Origin: JANNGC01 sp043758205
Lineage (GTDB): Bacteria; Verrucomicrobiota; Verrucomicrobiia; Limisphaerales; SIBH01
Length of the DNA: 35,529 bases
Reading direction: 5' to 3'
Assembly: GCA_043758205.1 (NCBI GenBank)
Contig: JAYVNY010000021.1
Location: 1-35,529 of the forward strand
Part shown: piece by piece, positions 25,409 through 33,932 of the stretch
Layout of the letters: every line of letters starts with the position of its first letter
Position numbering within the stretch: the stretch's first letter is position 1
Made by a program: the position numbers and the translations under genes
The notes under the pieces: model-generated
What the model was told of the DNA's origin: nothing
What the model saw: the letters and a program-made list of their open reading frames with translations, nothing else
Database searches by the model: none

Positions 25409-26803
25409 TCAATCAAGTTGCTTCCGCCACCGCGCCAGTTGCTTCTTCACTTCGCGCGTGCCGGGTGCGCCGGTGAGATTGCGCCGCTCCATCGCCTTCC
25501 CGAGATCGAAGGTCTCCAGCACGTCCGCCGCAAAGTGTTTGTCCACGGCTTGAAGTTCTTTGAGCGAAAGCTGGTTCAACGCCTGCCCGGACTTCTCTGA
25601 CAACGCCACCACCGCGCCCACGACGTGATGCGCCTGACGGAAGGCCAGGCCCTTCCGCACGAGATAGTCCGCGAGATCCGTGGCCAGCAGCGTCGGGTCG
25701 CTGGCGGCGGCGCGGCACACGTCGGCTTTCACGGACGTGTTTTCCAACATCGCAGCCATCAGGCGAGAGCAGGCGCGCACGGTGGCCGCGCTGTCGAAGA
25801 GCCGCTCCTTGTCCTCCTGCAAGTCGCGGTTGTAGGTCATGGGCAAACCCTTCAACAGCGTGAGCAGCGACACGAGATTGCCGATGACGCGCGCGGACTT
25901 GCCGCGCGTGAGTTCCGCCACGTCGGGATTTTTCTTCTGCGGCATCAACGACGAGCCGGTGGTGTAGGCGTCGGCGATCTTGATGAAGTTGAACTCTGAA
26001 CTCGCCCAGAGAATCACGTCCTCAGACAGCCGGGAGAGATGCACCGCGAGCAAGGCCGCGCCCGCGCAAAATTCCACGGCGAAATCGCGGTCGCTGATGC
26101 CGTCCATCGAGTTCTGCGTCACGCGTGCTTTGCCGTCGCCGTCCACGAAGCCCAGAATCTCCGCGACCATTTCCCGGTCAATCGGCAGCGTGGAACCGGC
26201 AATCGCGCCGTTCCCCAGCGGACACACGTTCACGCGGTGGAAACAATCAATGAACCGTTGCCGGTCGCGCTCGATCATCTCGACGTAGGCCAGCAGATGA
26301 TGCGCAAAATAGACCGGCTGCGCCCGTTGCAGATGCGTGTAGCCGGGAATGATCACCTCGGAATTTTTCTCCCCCATGCGGACGAGCGCGCTTTGCAGCG
26401 TGCGCAGTTCGCCGTCGAGTTCCGCGAGTTCGTCGCGCAGCCACATGCGGATATCGAGCGCGATCTGGTCGTTGCGCGAGCGCGCGGTGTGCAGCTTCGC
26501 GCCCGCCGCGACGCGCCGCGTCAGCTCGGCCTCGATGTTCATGTGGACGTCTTCGAGTTCCGGCTTCCACTTGAATTTGCCGTCCGCGATCTCCTGGCCG
26601 ATGTCCTCCAGCCCGCGCACGATGGACTCGCGCTCGCGCTTGGTGAGCACGCCGATTTTTTCCAGCATGGCGGCGTGCGCCATCGAGCCGATGAGGTCCT
26701 GACGCCACAGCCGGTGGTCGAAAGAAATGGATTCGGAAAACGCCGCGACATCTGCCGACGGCCCGGCGGCAAAACGTCCGCTTCGAGAAACAGGTTTTTT
26801 CAT
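25409..26803 (-). CDS. argH: Argininosuccinate lyase
   Basis: 464 residues from the ATG at 26803, the usual length; an upstream in-frame start at 26884 adds 27 residues outside the family pattern. The protein shows the fumarase/aspartase-superfamily motifs: TARSRNDQ, THLQRAQP and the signature GSSLMPQKKNPD near residue 281, which carries the catalytic serine loop. It cleaves argininosuccinate to arginine and fumarate, the last step of arginine synthesis, in the cytoplasm as a tetramer. No other arg gene is nearby. It is divergent from the superoxide dismutase gene with 161 bases between starts. Confidence 0.96.
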   Translation of the reverse strand: MKKPVSRSGRFAAGPSADVAAFSESISFDHRLWRQDLIGSMAHAAMLEKIGVLTKRERESIVRGLEDIGQEIADGKFKWKPELEDVHMNIEAELTRRVAAGAKLHTARSRNDQIALDIRMWLRDELAELDGELRTLQSALVRMGEKNSEVIIPGYTHLQRAQPVYFAHHLLAYVEMIERDRQRFIDCFHRVNVCPLGNGAIAGSTLPIDREMVAEILGFVDGDGKARVTQNSMDGISDRDFAVEFCAGAALLAVHLSRLSEDVILWASSEFNFIKIADAYTTGSSLMPQKKNPDVAELTRGKSARVIGNLVSLLTLLKGLPMTYNRDLQEDKERLFDSAATVRACSRLMAAMLENTSVKADVCRAAASDPTLLATDLADYLVRKGLAFRQAHHVVGAVVALSEKSGQALNQLSLKELQAVDKHFAADVLETFDLGKAMERRNLTGAPGTREVKKQLARWRKQLD

Positions 26804-26865
26804 GAACAGCGCGGGGAATTTGGGAAAACGTGCGCGCGATGTCACGCGGCAATCCGAATTCCCCC

Positions 26866-26893
26866 TTGCGCCGACCTTTCGCACTTTTATAGT
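26866..26893 (+). promoter_or_regulatory. Probable sigma-70 promoter of the superoxide dismutase gene
   Basis: TTGCGC (26866-26871) and TATAGT (26888-26893) are separated by 16 bases. The -10 matches the consensus at 5 of 6 bases and the -35 is weaker. A start near 26900 leaves a leader of about 65 bases that includes the ribosome-binding site. Confidence 0.45.
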
Positions 26894-26953
26894 TCGCGCG
26901 CTGGCGTCGCGCGGAAATCAACCTCACGCGGCGCGGCAACCGAACTCGAACAC

Positions 26954-26961
26954 AAAGGAAG
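26954..26961 (+). promoter_or_regulatory. Ribosome-binding site of the superoxide dismutase gene
   Basis: AAAGGAAG lies 3 bases before the ATG at 26965, with its GGA core about 6 bases from it. It is the clearest Shine-Dalgarno-like sequence in the window and fixes the start. Most other genes here lack one. Confidence 0.65.
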
Positions 26962-26964
26962 ATT

Positions 26965-27576
26965 ATGGCTTACCAATACGTCAACAAGCAGGAGGCTTTG
27001 CTCGCCAAGGTGAAGGGCAAGACCGGCAAGATTTCCGACAAGACCCACGAAGAGCACCTCAAGCTCTACACGGGCTACATCAACAAGACGAACGCGATTC
27101 TCAAGGAACTCGAGACGCTGGCTGTCACGCTCGACCCGGCGAACCCCGCGCACGCCAACCAGATTTATTCCGAGATCCGCTCCCGCAAAGTGGACTTCAC
27201 CTTCGCGCTCGGCGGCATCATCAACCACGAGCTGTTCTTCGAGAATCTCGGCGGCGCGGGCGGCCCGGCCACCGGCAAGATTGCCGATCTCATCACCAAG
27301 AGCTTCGGCTCGTTCGAAGCCTACAAGAAAGACCTCAAGGCCACCGGCATCGCCGCACGCGGCTGGGTCTGGACCGGCTACGATCCGCAGACCGGCCTGC
27401 TCTTCAACTACATCGGCGACGCGCAGAACACGTTCCCCGTCTGGAACGTGAAGCCGCTCCTCGCGCTGGACGTGTATGAGCACGCCTACTACGCGGACTT
27501 CTTCACGGCGCGCGCCGGCTACATTGATGAGTTCATGAACTTCGTGGACTGGGACGTGGTGAACGCGCGCCTCTGA
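26965..27576 (+). CDS. sod: Superoxide dismutase, Fe/Mn family
   Basis: 203 residues, normal family length, no signal peptide. The metal ligands appear to be H31, H88 (INHELFF), D169 and H173 in the signature DVYEHAYYADF. The enzyme converts superoxide to oxygen and hydrogen peroxide in the cytoplasm. Metal choice is uncertain: ALGGIINH near 81-88 has the Gly-Gly of Mn enzymes, and Q154 in DAQNTFPVW may supply the active-site Gln from the Mn-type position. The usual KHH segment after the first His ligand is replaced by LKLY, marking a divergent subfamily. The gene has its own promoter, a good ribosome-binding site and a strong terminator, so it is monocistronic and probably well expressed. 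Confidence 0.94.
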   Translation: MAYQYVNKQEALLAKVKGKTGKISDKTHEEHLKLYTGYINKTNAILKELETLAVTLDPANPAHANQIYSEIRSRKVDFTFALGGIINHELFFENLGGAGGPATGKIADLITKSFGSFEAYKKDLKATGIAARGWVWTGYDPQTGLLFNYIGDAQNTFPVWNVKPLLALDVYEHAYYADFFTARAGYIDEFMNFVDWDVVNARL

Positions 27577-27605
27577 GCGCACAACTCACACGGTTAAACA
27601 GCCAG

Positions 27606-27637
27606 AACGCGGCGGGCGAAAGTCCGCCGCGTTTTTT
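27606..27637 (+). terminator. Rho-independent terminator after superoxide dismutase
   Basis: AACGCGGCGG (27606-27615) pairs with CCGCCGCGTT (27624-27633); two more pairs close a GAAA tetraloop. A run of six T follows at 27632-27637. It lies about 30 bases after the stop codon. Confidence 0.88.
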
Positions 27638-27749
27638 ATTTGTAGCGGTCTCGTCAGAGCGCCGCATTCTGTTTTGAAATGGCGGCGCTCTCACGAGACG
27701 CCGCAAACCACACGTAACCACTTCCCCGTTCCGCCCGTCGTTAGCACCT

Positions 27750-28828
27750 GTGAAAAAGCGCATTTACCTCTGGAGTTCCGTGCTGGCGGTGCTCGCCCTC
27801 TTCTGGCTTGGGGTCAAGGCCTGGCAGGCGCACAAAAACCTTGTCACCCTCGATGTGCGCGACGCCGACGTGCGCGACGTGCTGAAGAAAATCGAGTGGC
27901 AGACGTGGGAAACCATCGTCGTCCACAAGGACGTGAAAGGGAAAGTCACCTTCAACGTCGTCAAGTCTCCGCTCGAGGAAGTCCTCCGCATCATCTCGGA
28001 CCAAACCTCCCTCCGCATCTCCGCCGTCTATCCCATCTACTCGAAGAGCAGCGCCTACGTGAACCTCCGCAAGATCGCGCGCGGCGACCTCTACAAAAAC
28101 ACGGCGGGCTGGACGAACTTCAATATGGTCGGCAACGGCGGCGGGCGCGGCGGTTTCGGTGGCGGCGGCTTCGGCGGCTTCGGCAATGACGGCCTCTTCC
28201 CGCAGCAAAGTCCAGTGACGCTGAATCTCGCGGCGAAAGATTTGGGCTTCGCCACCCTCGCGCTCTCCCGCCGCTCGGGAGCGCAAGTCATCACCGAGGA
28301 CGGTGCGAAGGCCGGACTCATCTCGTTGAAGCTGGAAGAAACCCCCTTCCTCACGGCGGTGGGGAAAGTCGCCAAGGCGGCGGGCCTGAAAGCCGAAGTG
28401 TTCTACTCCGTGCAGGCCGACCCGGAACGCTTCACGGGCTTCGGCGACGAGGGCGGTGGCCGGCGCGGCACGAATGATTTTGGCGGACGCTTCGGCCGGG
28501 GCGACACCAACTGGATGGCCCTGCGCGAGGCGCGCAGCGACGAACGCGAAATGGGACGCCAGCGCGAAACGGACGCCCGCCTCGCCACCATGACCCCGCC
28601 GGAACAGGCCAAGGCCGAGGAAGAGCGCAAGAAATTCGAGGAACTGCGCGACCTCCCCGACGAGCAGCGCCGCCAGGCCTTCGAGCAGATGCGGAACAAT
28701 CCACAGAATCAGGCGCGCATGGAGAACCGCATGAACAGTGCCTTTAAGAACAGCACGCCTGAACAACGCGTGGACCGCGCGCGCCGTTCCTTGGAAGCGC
28801 GCAAGCGTCGCGACCAACAAGCCGCACG

Positions 28829-28832
<4 letters not shown>
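27750..28832 (+). CDS. Membrane-anchored protein with two STN/secretin-N-like modules
   Basis: 360 residues from a GTG start. An N-terminal signal anchor covers residues 5-24. Two related modules of about 65 residues follow at 32-95 (VTLDVRDADVRDVLKKI...) and 155-220 (VTLNLAAKDLGFATLALSRR). Both have the strand-helix pattern of the short N-terminal domain of secretins and TonB receptors. Glycine-rich stretches (129-146 and 230-252) flank the second module, and residues 258-360 are a charged, helical tail containing MTPPEQAKAE and TPEQRVDRAR. There is no secretin channel domain. The stop overlaps the prepilin start (ATGA), so the two products are made together; a role in a pilus or type II-like export apparatus, or as a periplasmic binding scaffold, is inferred. 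The STN call rests on pattern recognition only. Confidence 0.7.
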
Positions 28833-29380
<548 letters not shown>

Positions 29381-29384
29381 TCTG

Positions 29385-29459
29385 AAAAGCAGAAAGGGCG
29401 CGCGGCGGTTCTAACTCCCGCTCCGGGTTTTAGTTTTCTGCTTTCTGCTTTCTGCTTTT
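29385..29459. repeat. Tandem TTTCTGC heptamers with an inverted partner
   Basis: Bases 29434-29459 hold about three tandem copies of the heptamer TTTCTGC, flanked by T-runs. An inverted copy, AAAAGCAGAAAG, lies around 29386-29397, so a hairpin can form between the convergent prepilin and RNA methyltransferase genes. The tandem array overlaps the last codons of the methyltransferase gene. Confidence 0.65.
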
Positions 29460-30281
29460 CCCCCTCCTCTGCCTCGCCGCCTCGTAGAGAAACACCGCCG
29501 CCGCGCTGCCCACATTGAGGGAGTCCACGTCACCGCTCATCGGAATAAGCACCGCCTCGTCGCACGCGGCCAGCACGGCGGGGGACACGCCCGCGCCTTC
29601 GTTGCCGAAGACCACGCAGCAGTCGCCCGCCAGATCGGTGTCGTGAATGGTGCGACCACCCGCCGCCAGATGCGCGGCAAACACGCGCACACCGCGCGCG
29701 CGCAAGTCCGTGAGCGCGCGAACGAGGCTGCCCGGTCCGTGGGCATCCGGCTCGATGACGGGGAGCTTGAAAATGGTGCCCATCGAGTTGCGCACCGAGC
29801 GTCGGAGGAAGGGGCTGGCGGTGGTCTCGTCCACGAGCAGCGCGTGCACGCCGAAGGCGGCGCAGTTGCGCACGAGCAGGCCGATGTTCTCGGCGTTCGT
29901 CAGCCCGTCGCTGGCCACGAGCAGATGCGGGCGCGGCGCGGCGGCGAGCACGGAGTCAAGGGTGTTGACGCGAGGAACCTGGCCGACGGCGAGCACACCT
30001 TGGAAGAACGGGAAGCCGGTGAGCTTTTCCAGCTCCTCGATTTCCATGATGTAAATCGTGATGTCCCCGGGCCGCGCGCGGACGAGCGGCTCGAACTCCG
30101 CGAGGCGTCGCTCCGGCAGCAGCACGTTCACCACGCCGAAGTCGCTGGCGAGGAGGCGGCGCACCACCTTGTCGCCCTCGGCCACGAACAGCCCCGCGCG
30201 CCGCAGCTCGTCGCTTTGCCGCAAGGTCGCGTACGGCGCGAGACCGGGCCGGTCAAAGCCGGTGACACGTTCGATGTGCAT
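29430..30281 (-). CDS. TrmH/SpoU family RNA 2'-O-methyltransferase
   Basis: 283 residues from the ATG at 30281. The open frame continues to 30368, but that part is the translation of the GACGAATGAC repeat. The N-terminal part (about 10-100) is the L30e-like substrate-binding domain. The SPOUT catalytic domain follows with all three motifs: TNAENIGLLVRNCAAFG, VVFGNEGAGVS, and IPMSGDVDSLNVGSAAAVFL near the C-terminus, forming the trefoil-knot SAM site. Relatives methylate 2'-hydroxyls in rRNA (RlmB) or tRNA (TrmH); which one applies here cannot be decided. The last eight or so codons (KSRKQKAEN) are encoded by the TTTCTGC heptamer array, so the natural end may have been changed by the repeat. 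Confidence 0.9.
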   Translation of the reverse strand: MHIERVTGFDRPGLAPYATLRQSDELRRAGLFVAEGDKVVRRLLASDFGVVNVLLPERRLAEFEPLVRARPGDITIYIMEIEELEKLTGFPFFQGVLAVGQVPRVNTLDSVLAAAPRPHLLVASDGLTNAENIGLLVRNCAAFGVHALLVDETTASPFLRRSVRNSMGTIFKLPVIEPDAHGPGSLVRALTDLRARGVRVFAAHLAAGGRTIHDTDLAGDCCVVFGNEGAGVSPAVLAACDEAVLIPMSGDVDSLNVGSAAAVFLYEAARQRRGKSRKQKAEN

Positions 30282-30300
30282 GAGCGCAGTTTGAAACTGC

Positions 30301-30377
30301 GAATGACGAATGACAAATGACGAATGACGAAACCAGCCGCGCGCGTGCCTCCCTTCGTCATTCGTCATTCGTCATTC
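30301..30377. repeat. Inverted repeat of GACGAAT words
   Basis: Bases 30301-30331 consist of tandem GAATGAC/GAATGACAAATGAC words, and 30354-30377 consist of the reverse complement (TTCGTCATTC words). They are separated by 22 bases, so a long hairpin is possible. The element lies between the divergent RNA methyltransferase and rseP genes and creates false N-terminal extensions in both reading frames. Confidence 0.8.
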
Positions 30378-30406
30378 CGCGTCGAAGGCGCTTCGGGAAA
30401 CTTCCA

Positions 30407-30434
30407 TTGCCCGCGCGAAGTTCATCGTTATATT
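30407..30434 (+). promoter_or_regulatory. Probable promoter of rseP
   Basis: TTGCCC (30407-30412) and TATATT (30429-30434) are separated by 16 bases; the -10 matches 5 of 6 consensus bases. A start near 30441 leaves a leader of about 26 bases before the ATG at 30467. Confidence 0.45.
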
Positions 30435-30466
30435 CCGCTCCGATTTCGCGCCGTATCTGCCGATTT

Positions 30467-31903
30467 ATGCATGTGGTTAAAACAGTCTTGATCGTTCTTG
30501 AAGTGCTCCTGCTCTTCAATCTCCTCATCTTTGTCCACGAGTTGGGACACTTCCTCGCGGCGCGCTGGCGCGGTTTGAAGGTCGAGCGCTTCGCCGTGTG
30601 GTTCGGCAAACCCATCTGGAAGATGAAGCACAACGGCGTGGAATACTGCCTCGGCTCCATTCCCGCCGGCGGCTACGTCTCGCTCCCGCAAATGGCGCCG
30701 ATGGAAATGATCGAGGGCAAAACCGACGACGGCGAAAAGAAAGAGCCGCTGCCGCCCATCTCCGCGACCGACAAAATCATCGTGGCGTTTGCCGGACCGC
30801 TGTTCAGCTTCGGTCTCGCGCTGGCCTTCGCCGTGGTGGTGTGGGCGGTGGGCAAACCCGTCGAGGCCGACAAGACCACGACGATTGGCTGGGTGGACTT
30901 GAACGGTCCCGCGTGGAAGTCCGGCCTGCGTCCCGGCGACAGAATTCTGGAAGTGGACAACCAGCCCGTGTCGCAGTTCGCGCCGCCGGCGCAAGACAGC
31001 GTGACGTGGCGCATCATCGCCAGCGAAGGCACGAACATTCCCATCAAGTATGTGCGCGACGGGAAAGAACTCATGGCCTACCCCGTGCCGGTTCGCCGCG
31101 AGACGAAATGGTATGAGCGCAAGGCCATGCGGCAGATTCTGGTCGCGCCCGCGCACGACGCCTACATCCACGACGTGGCCACGAACAGCCCGGCGGCGCT
31201 CGCGGGCTTGCAACGCGGCGACAAGGTGATCGCGGTGAACGGCGAGAAAGTGAATTCCGTGCTCAGCGTGTTGCACCTGGAAGAAACCATGACCAACGCG
31301 GCCATCGCCGCCAAACCCGTGACGCTCACCGTGGTGCGCGGCACAAATCAGTTTGAAAAAACCTTGCTCGCGGAAAAGCCCGTCAAACCCACCGACAGCA
31401 CTCCGTCGCTCGGCGTCCTGGCCTGGCTCACCTCCACCAACGCCTCGCAGATGACGCATCCCACGCCGTGGTCGCAGATCGAGGCGAGCGTCGGGCAGAT
31501 CGTCGGCACCTTGCGCGTGCTGGTCTCGCGCAAGTCCGAGGTTGGCGTGCAGCAACTCGGCGGCGCGGTGATGATCATCCGCGTGTATAAAAATCTTTTC
31601 GAAAACGAGAACGGCTGGCGGCTGGTGCTGTGGTTTAGCGTGATCATGAACGTGAACCTCGCGCTGCTAAACTTACTGCCGCTGCCTGTGCTCGACGGCG
31701 GGCACATCACGCTCGCGCTGGTTGAAATGGTCCGTCGCCGTCCGGTGAGCGGTAAGATTCTCAACTACATCCAGAGCGGTTTCGCCGTCGCGCTGATCAC
31801 CTTCATGGTTTACATCGCCTTCTTCGACACCGGGGACTGGGTGCGCTCGTCCCGCCGGGAAGCGCGTGAGGATGTGATTCCCGTCTTCGCGCCAAAGAAG
31901 TAG
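30467..31903 (+). CDS. rseP: RIP metalloprotease RseP (site-2 protease)
   Basis: 478 residues from the ATG at 30467; the frame is open upstream only through the repeat. The first helix carries the zinc motif HELGH (H24, E25, H28) and the C-terminal helix carries the third ligand in PLPVLDGGH (D410). Two PDZ domains lie in the periplasmic loop at about 138-215 and 230-305, each with a GLxxGD core. GSIPAGGYVSLP after the first helix is also typical. The enzyme cuts transmembrane helices of regulators such as anti-sigma factors and clears signal peptides in the inner membrane. At 478 residues it is slightly longer than the E. coli protein (450). It is followed in the same direction by ispG, but a REPIN-like pair and a possible promoter separate them. 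Confidence 0.95.
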   Translation: MHVVKTVLIVLEVLLLFNLLIFVHELGHFLAARWRGLKVERFAVWFGKPIWKMKHNGVEYCLGSIPAGGYVSLPQMAPMEMIEGKTDDGEKKEPLPPISATDKIIVAFAGPLFSFGLALAFAVVVWAVGKPVEADKTTTIGWVDLNGPAWKSGLRPGDRILEVDNQPVSQFAPPAQDSVTWRIIASEGTNIPIKYVRDGKELMAYPVPVRRETKWYERKAMRQILVAPAHDAYIHDVATNSPAALAGLQRGDKVIAVNGEKVNSVLSVLHLEETMTNAAIAAKPVTLTVVRGTNQFEKTLLAEKPVKPTDSTPSLGVLAWLTSTNASQMTHPTPWSQIEASVGQIVGTLRVLVSRKSEVGVQQLGGAVMIIRVYKNLFENENGWRLVLWFSVIMNVNLALLNLLPLPVLDGGHITLALVEMVRRRPVSGKILNYIQSGFAVALITFMVYIAFFDTGDWVRSSRREAREDVIPVFAPKK

Positions 31904-31914
31904 CCAATCTCACA

Positions 31915-32025
31915 GGAGCGCGGGCTTTCCAGCCCGCAGCGGCGTTCGAGAAAGGGACGTGGTTCCCTTCAGCCCGAGGACTTGGTTCCATTCCACATCG
32001 CTGCGGGCTGGAAAGCTCGCGCTCC
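31915..32025. repeat. REPIN-like inverted pair, copy 3
   Basis: Units 31915-31941 and 31999-32025 are reverse complements at 26 of 27 positions. Each starts at its outer end with GGAGCGCG and holds the hairpin GCGGGCT-TTCC-AGCCCGC or its near copy. The pair starts 11 bases after the rseP stop and fills most of the gap before ispG. It is the same family as the pairs at 11701-11804 and 25171-25407. Confidence 0.8.
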
Positions 32026-32045
32026 GCACGTTGCCGCCTGCGACA

Positions 32046-32074
32046 TTGACCGCCTTTCGCCCCGCTCGTAATTT
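32046..32074 (+). promoter_or_regulatory. Possible promoter of ispG
   Basis: TTGACC (32046-32051) matches the -35 consensus at 5 of 6 bases. After 17 bases comes TAATTT (32069-32074), a poor -10; CGTAAT two bases earlier is an alternative with short spacing. The placement between the REPIN-like pair and the ATG at 32105 supports independent transcription of ispG. Confidence 0.3.
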
Positions 32075-32104
32075 CCGCGTCCGGTCCAACCGGAACTCGA
32101 ACTC

Positions 32105-33880
32105 ATGAATTACTGCCCGTCTCCTTACGTTTTTCAGCGGCGCACCACGCGCGAAGTGATCGTCGGCGATCCCGCGCACGGCGGCGTGATCATTGGCGGC
32201 AAACATCCCGTGGTGAAGCAGTCCATGCTTACCTGCGACACGATGGATACCGCACTCTCCGTGCGGCAGACGCTGGAACTGGTCGAGGTCGGATGCCAGA
32301 TCGTGCGCATCACCGCGCCCACGGTGAAGGACGCGGCGAACCTGGAGAACATCGTGCGCGAGTTGCGCCAGCAGGGCTGCCTCGTGCCCATCGTCGCGGA
32401 CATTCACTTCAAGCCCGACGCCGCGATGGAAGCCATCAAGTGGGTCGAGATGGTGCGCGTGAATCCCGGCAACTACGCCGACTCGAAGAAATTTGCGATC
32501 AAGGAATACACCGACGAGCAATACGCGGCGGAGTTGCAGCGCATTGACGAAAAGTTCACCCCGCTCGTGCTGGAAGCCAAGCGCCTGAAGCGCGCGCTGC
32601 GCATCGGCACGAACCACGGCTCGCTCAGCGACCGCATCATGAACCGTTACGGCGACACGCCGCTGGGCATGGTGGAGAGCGCGCTGGAGTTTGCCCGCAT
32701 CGCGCGCGCGCAGGACTTCCACAACTTCAAGTTCTCGATGAAGTCGTCGAACCCGAAGGTGATGATCGAGTGCTACCGCCTGCTCGCGGCGCGGCTGGAT
32801 GAACTCGGGCCGGACTGGAATTACCCGCTGCACCTCGGCGTGACCGAGGCCGGCGAGGGCGAGGATGGTCGCATCAAGAGCGCCATTGGCATCGGTTCCC
32901 TGCTCTGCGACGGACTCGGCGACACCATCCGCGTTTCACTCACCGAAGATTCCCCGCGCGAAATCGAAGTGTGCACCGATCTGCTCGAACAGATTCCATT
33001 GCTGACCGGCTCTCAACTCTCAACCTTCAACACTGAACCCAGTTACAATCCGTTTGAGTTCGAGCGCCGCGAGACGCCGGAGATCGAGTTGAGCGACAGC
33101 GCGAAATGCGGCGGCGAGCAACTCATCCGCGTCGTCGTCACGCGCGCCACGTTCGACAAGGTCGCGCCGAAGATTCGCCCGAAGGACGACGTGCGGCCGG
33201 AGGCTGTGTACGAAGATCTGAACATTCTCGAAGTGGACCCGACCGAAGACTTCATCGTGAATTGCGCCACGCAACTCATCACCGTGAAAGACGGCGTGAT
33301 GCTGCCGCCCATCGCGGCGTTCCGCCTGCTCGCGGCGAAGTTGAAACGGCTCGGCTCAAACAATCCGATTCTGCTCAAGGATCTGTTCGTGTTTCCGGAG
33401 ACGCCGCTGTGGCCGAAGACTGCTTTGCTCCGCGCCTCCGTCGTCATCGGCGCGCTGCTGGCGGACGGCATTGGGGATGCGATTCTCGTGCGCGGCGAAG
33501 CGGGCGGCGGGCAGTCCTTGCGGCTGGCCTTCAACATTTTGCAGGCGGCGGGCTGCCGTTCGTTCAAGACGGATTACGTGGCCTGCCCGAGTTGCGGACG
33601 CACGCTCTTCAATCTTCAGACTGTCACCGCGCGCATCAAGGAGCGCACGCAGCACTTGAAGGGCGTGAAGATCGCCATCATGGGCTGCATCGTGAATGGC
33701 CCCGGCGAAATGGCCGACGCGGATTTTGGCTACGTGGGTGGTGCCCCGAACAAAATCAATCTCTACATCGGGCACAAGCCCGTGAAGTTCAACATCCCCG
33801 AAACCGAGGCCGTCGAGCGGCTCGTTGATCTCATCAAGGAACACGGCAAGTGGGCGGAGCCGGAGCCGGTGACGGCGTAA
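32105..33880 (+). CDS. ispG: 4-hydroxy-3-methylbut-2-enyl diphosphate synthase, long form
   Basis: 591 residues from the ATG at 32105. The N-terminal TIM-barrel domain has GGKHPVVKQSMLTCDTMDT, PIVADIHF and VRVNPGNYAD. The C-terminal domain has the [4Fe-4S] ligands C494, C497 (CPSCGRT) and C528 plus E535 (CIVNGPGE), with spacing like the E. coli enzyme. Between them lies an extra domain of about 200 residues (roughly 280-490), so this is the three-domain type known from plants, Chlamydia and some other bacteria; the short form has about 370 residues. It converts MEcPP to HMBPP in the MEP isoprenoid pathway, in the cytoplasm, using reduced ferredoxin or flavodoxin. The stretch near residues 302-312 (QLSTFNTEP) at the start of the insertion is encoded by a word-like CTCAACTCTCAACC repeat. 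Confidence 0.95.
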   Translation: MNYCPSPYVFQRRTTREVIVGDPAHGGVIIGGKHPVVKQSMLTCDTMDTALSVRQTLELVEVGCQIVRITAPTVKDAANLENIVRELRQQGCLVPIVADIHFKPDAAMEAIKWVEMVRVNPGNYADSKKFAIKEYTDEQYAAELQRIDEKFTPLVLEAKRLKRALRIGTNHGSLSDRIMNRYGDTPLGMVESALEFARIARAQDFHNFKFSMKSSNPKVMIECYRLLAARLDELGPDWNYPLHLGVTEAGEGEDGRIKSAIGIGSLLCDGLGDTIRVSLTEDSPREIEVCTDLLEQIPLLTGSQLSTFNTEPSYNPFEFERRETPEIELSDSAKCGGEQLIRVVVTRATFDKVAPKIRPKDDVRPEAVYEDLNILEVDPTEDFIVNCATQLITVKDGVMLPPIAAFRLLAAKLKRLGSNNPILLKDLFVFPETPLWPKTALLRASVVIGALLADGIGDAILVRGEAGGGQSLRLAFNILQAAGCRSFKTDYVACPSCGRTLFNLQTVTARIKERTQHLKGVKIAIMGCIVNGPGEMADADFGYVGGAPNKINLYIGHKPVKFNIPETEAVERLVDLIKEHGKWAEPEPVTA

Positions 33881-33896
33881 GAGTTTCGCGCGGTGC

Positions 33897-33928
33897 GGTG
33901 GCAGCAAGCGTTCCTGCTTGCCGCCACC
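33897..33928. terminator. Hairpin between convergent ispG and the TIGR03790 gene
   Basis: GGTGGCAGCAAGC (33897-33909) pairs with GCTTGCCGCCACC (33916-33928) with one mismatch around a 6-base loop. There is no T-run on either strand, so it is a candidate bidirectional terminator or a solitary REP-like palindrome. It sits 16 bases after the ispG stop and 4 bases before the stop of the minus-strand gene. Confidence 0.45.
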
Positions 33929-33932
33929 ATAA

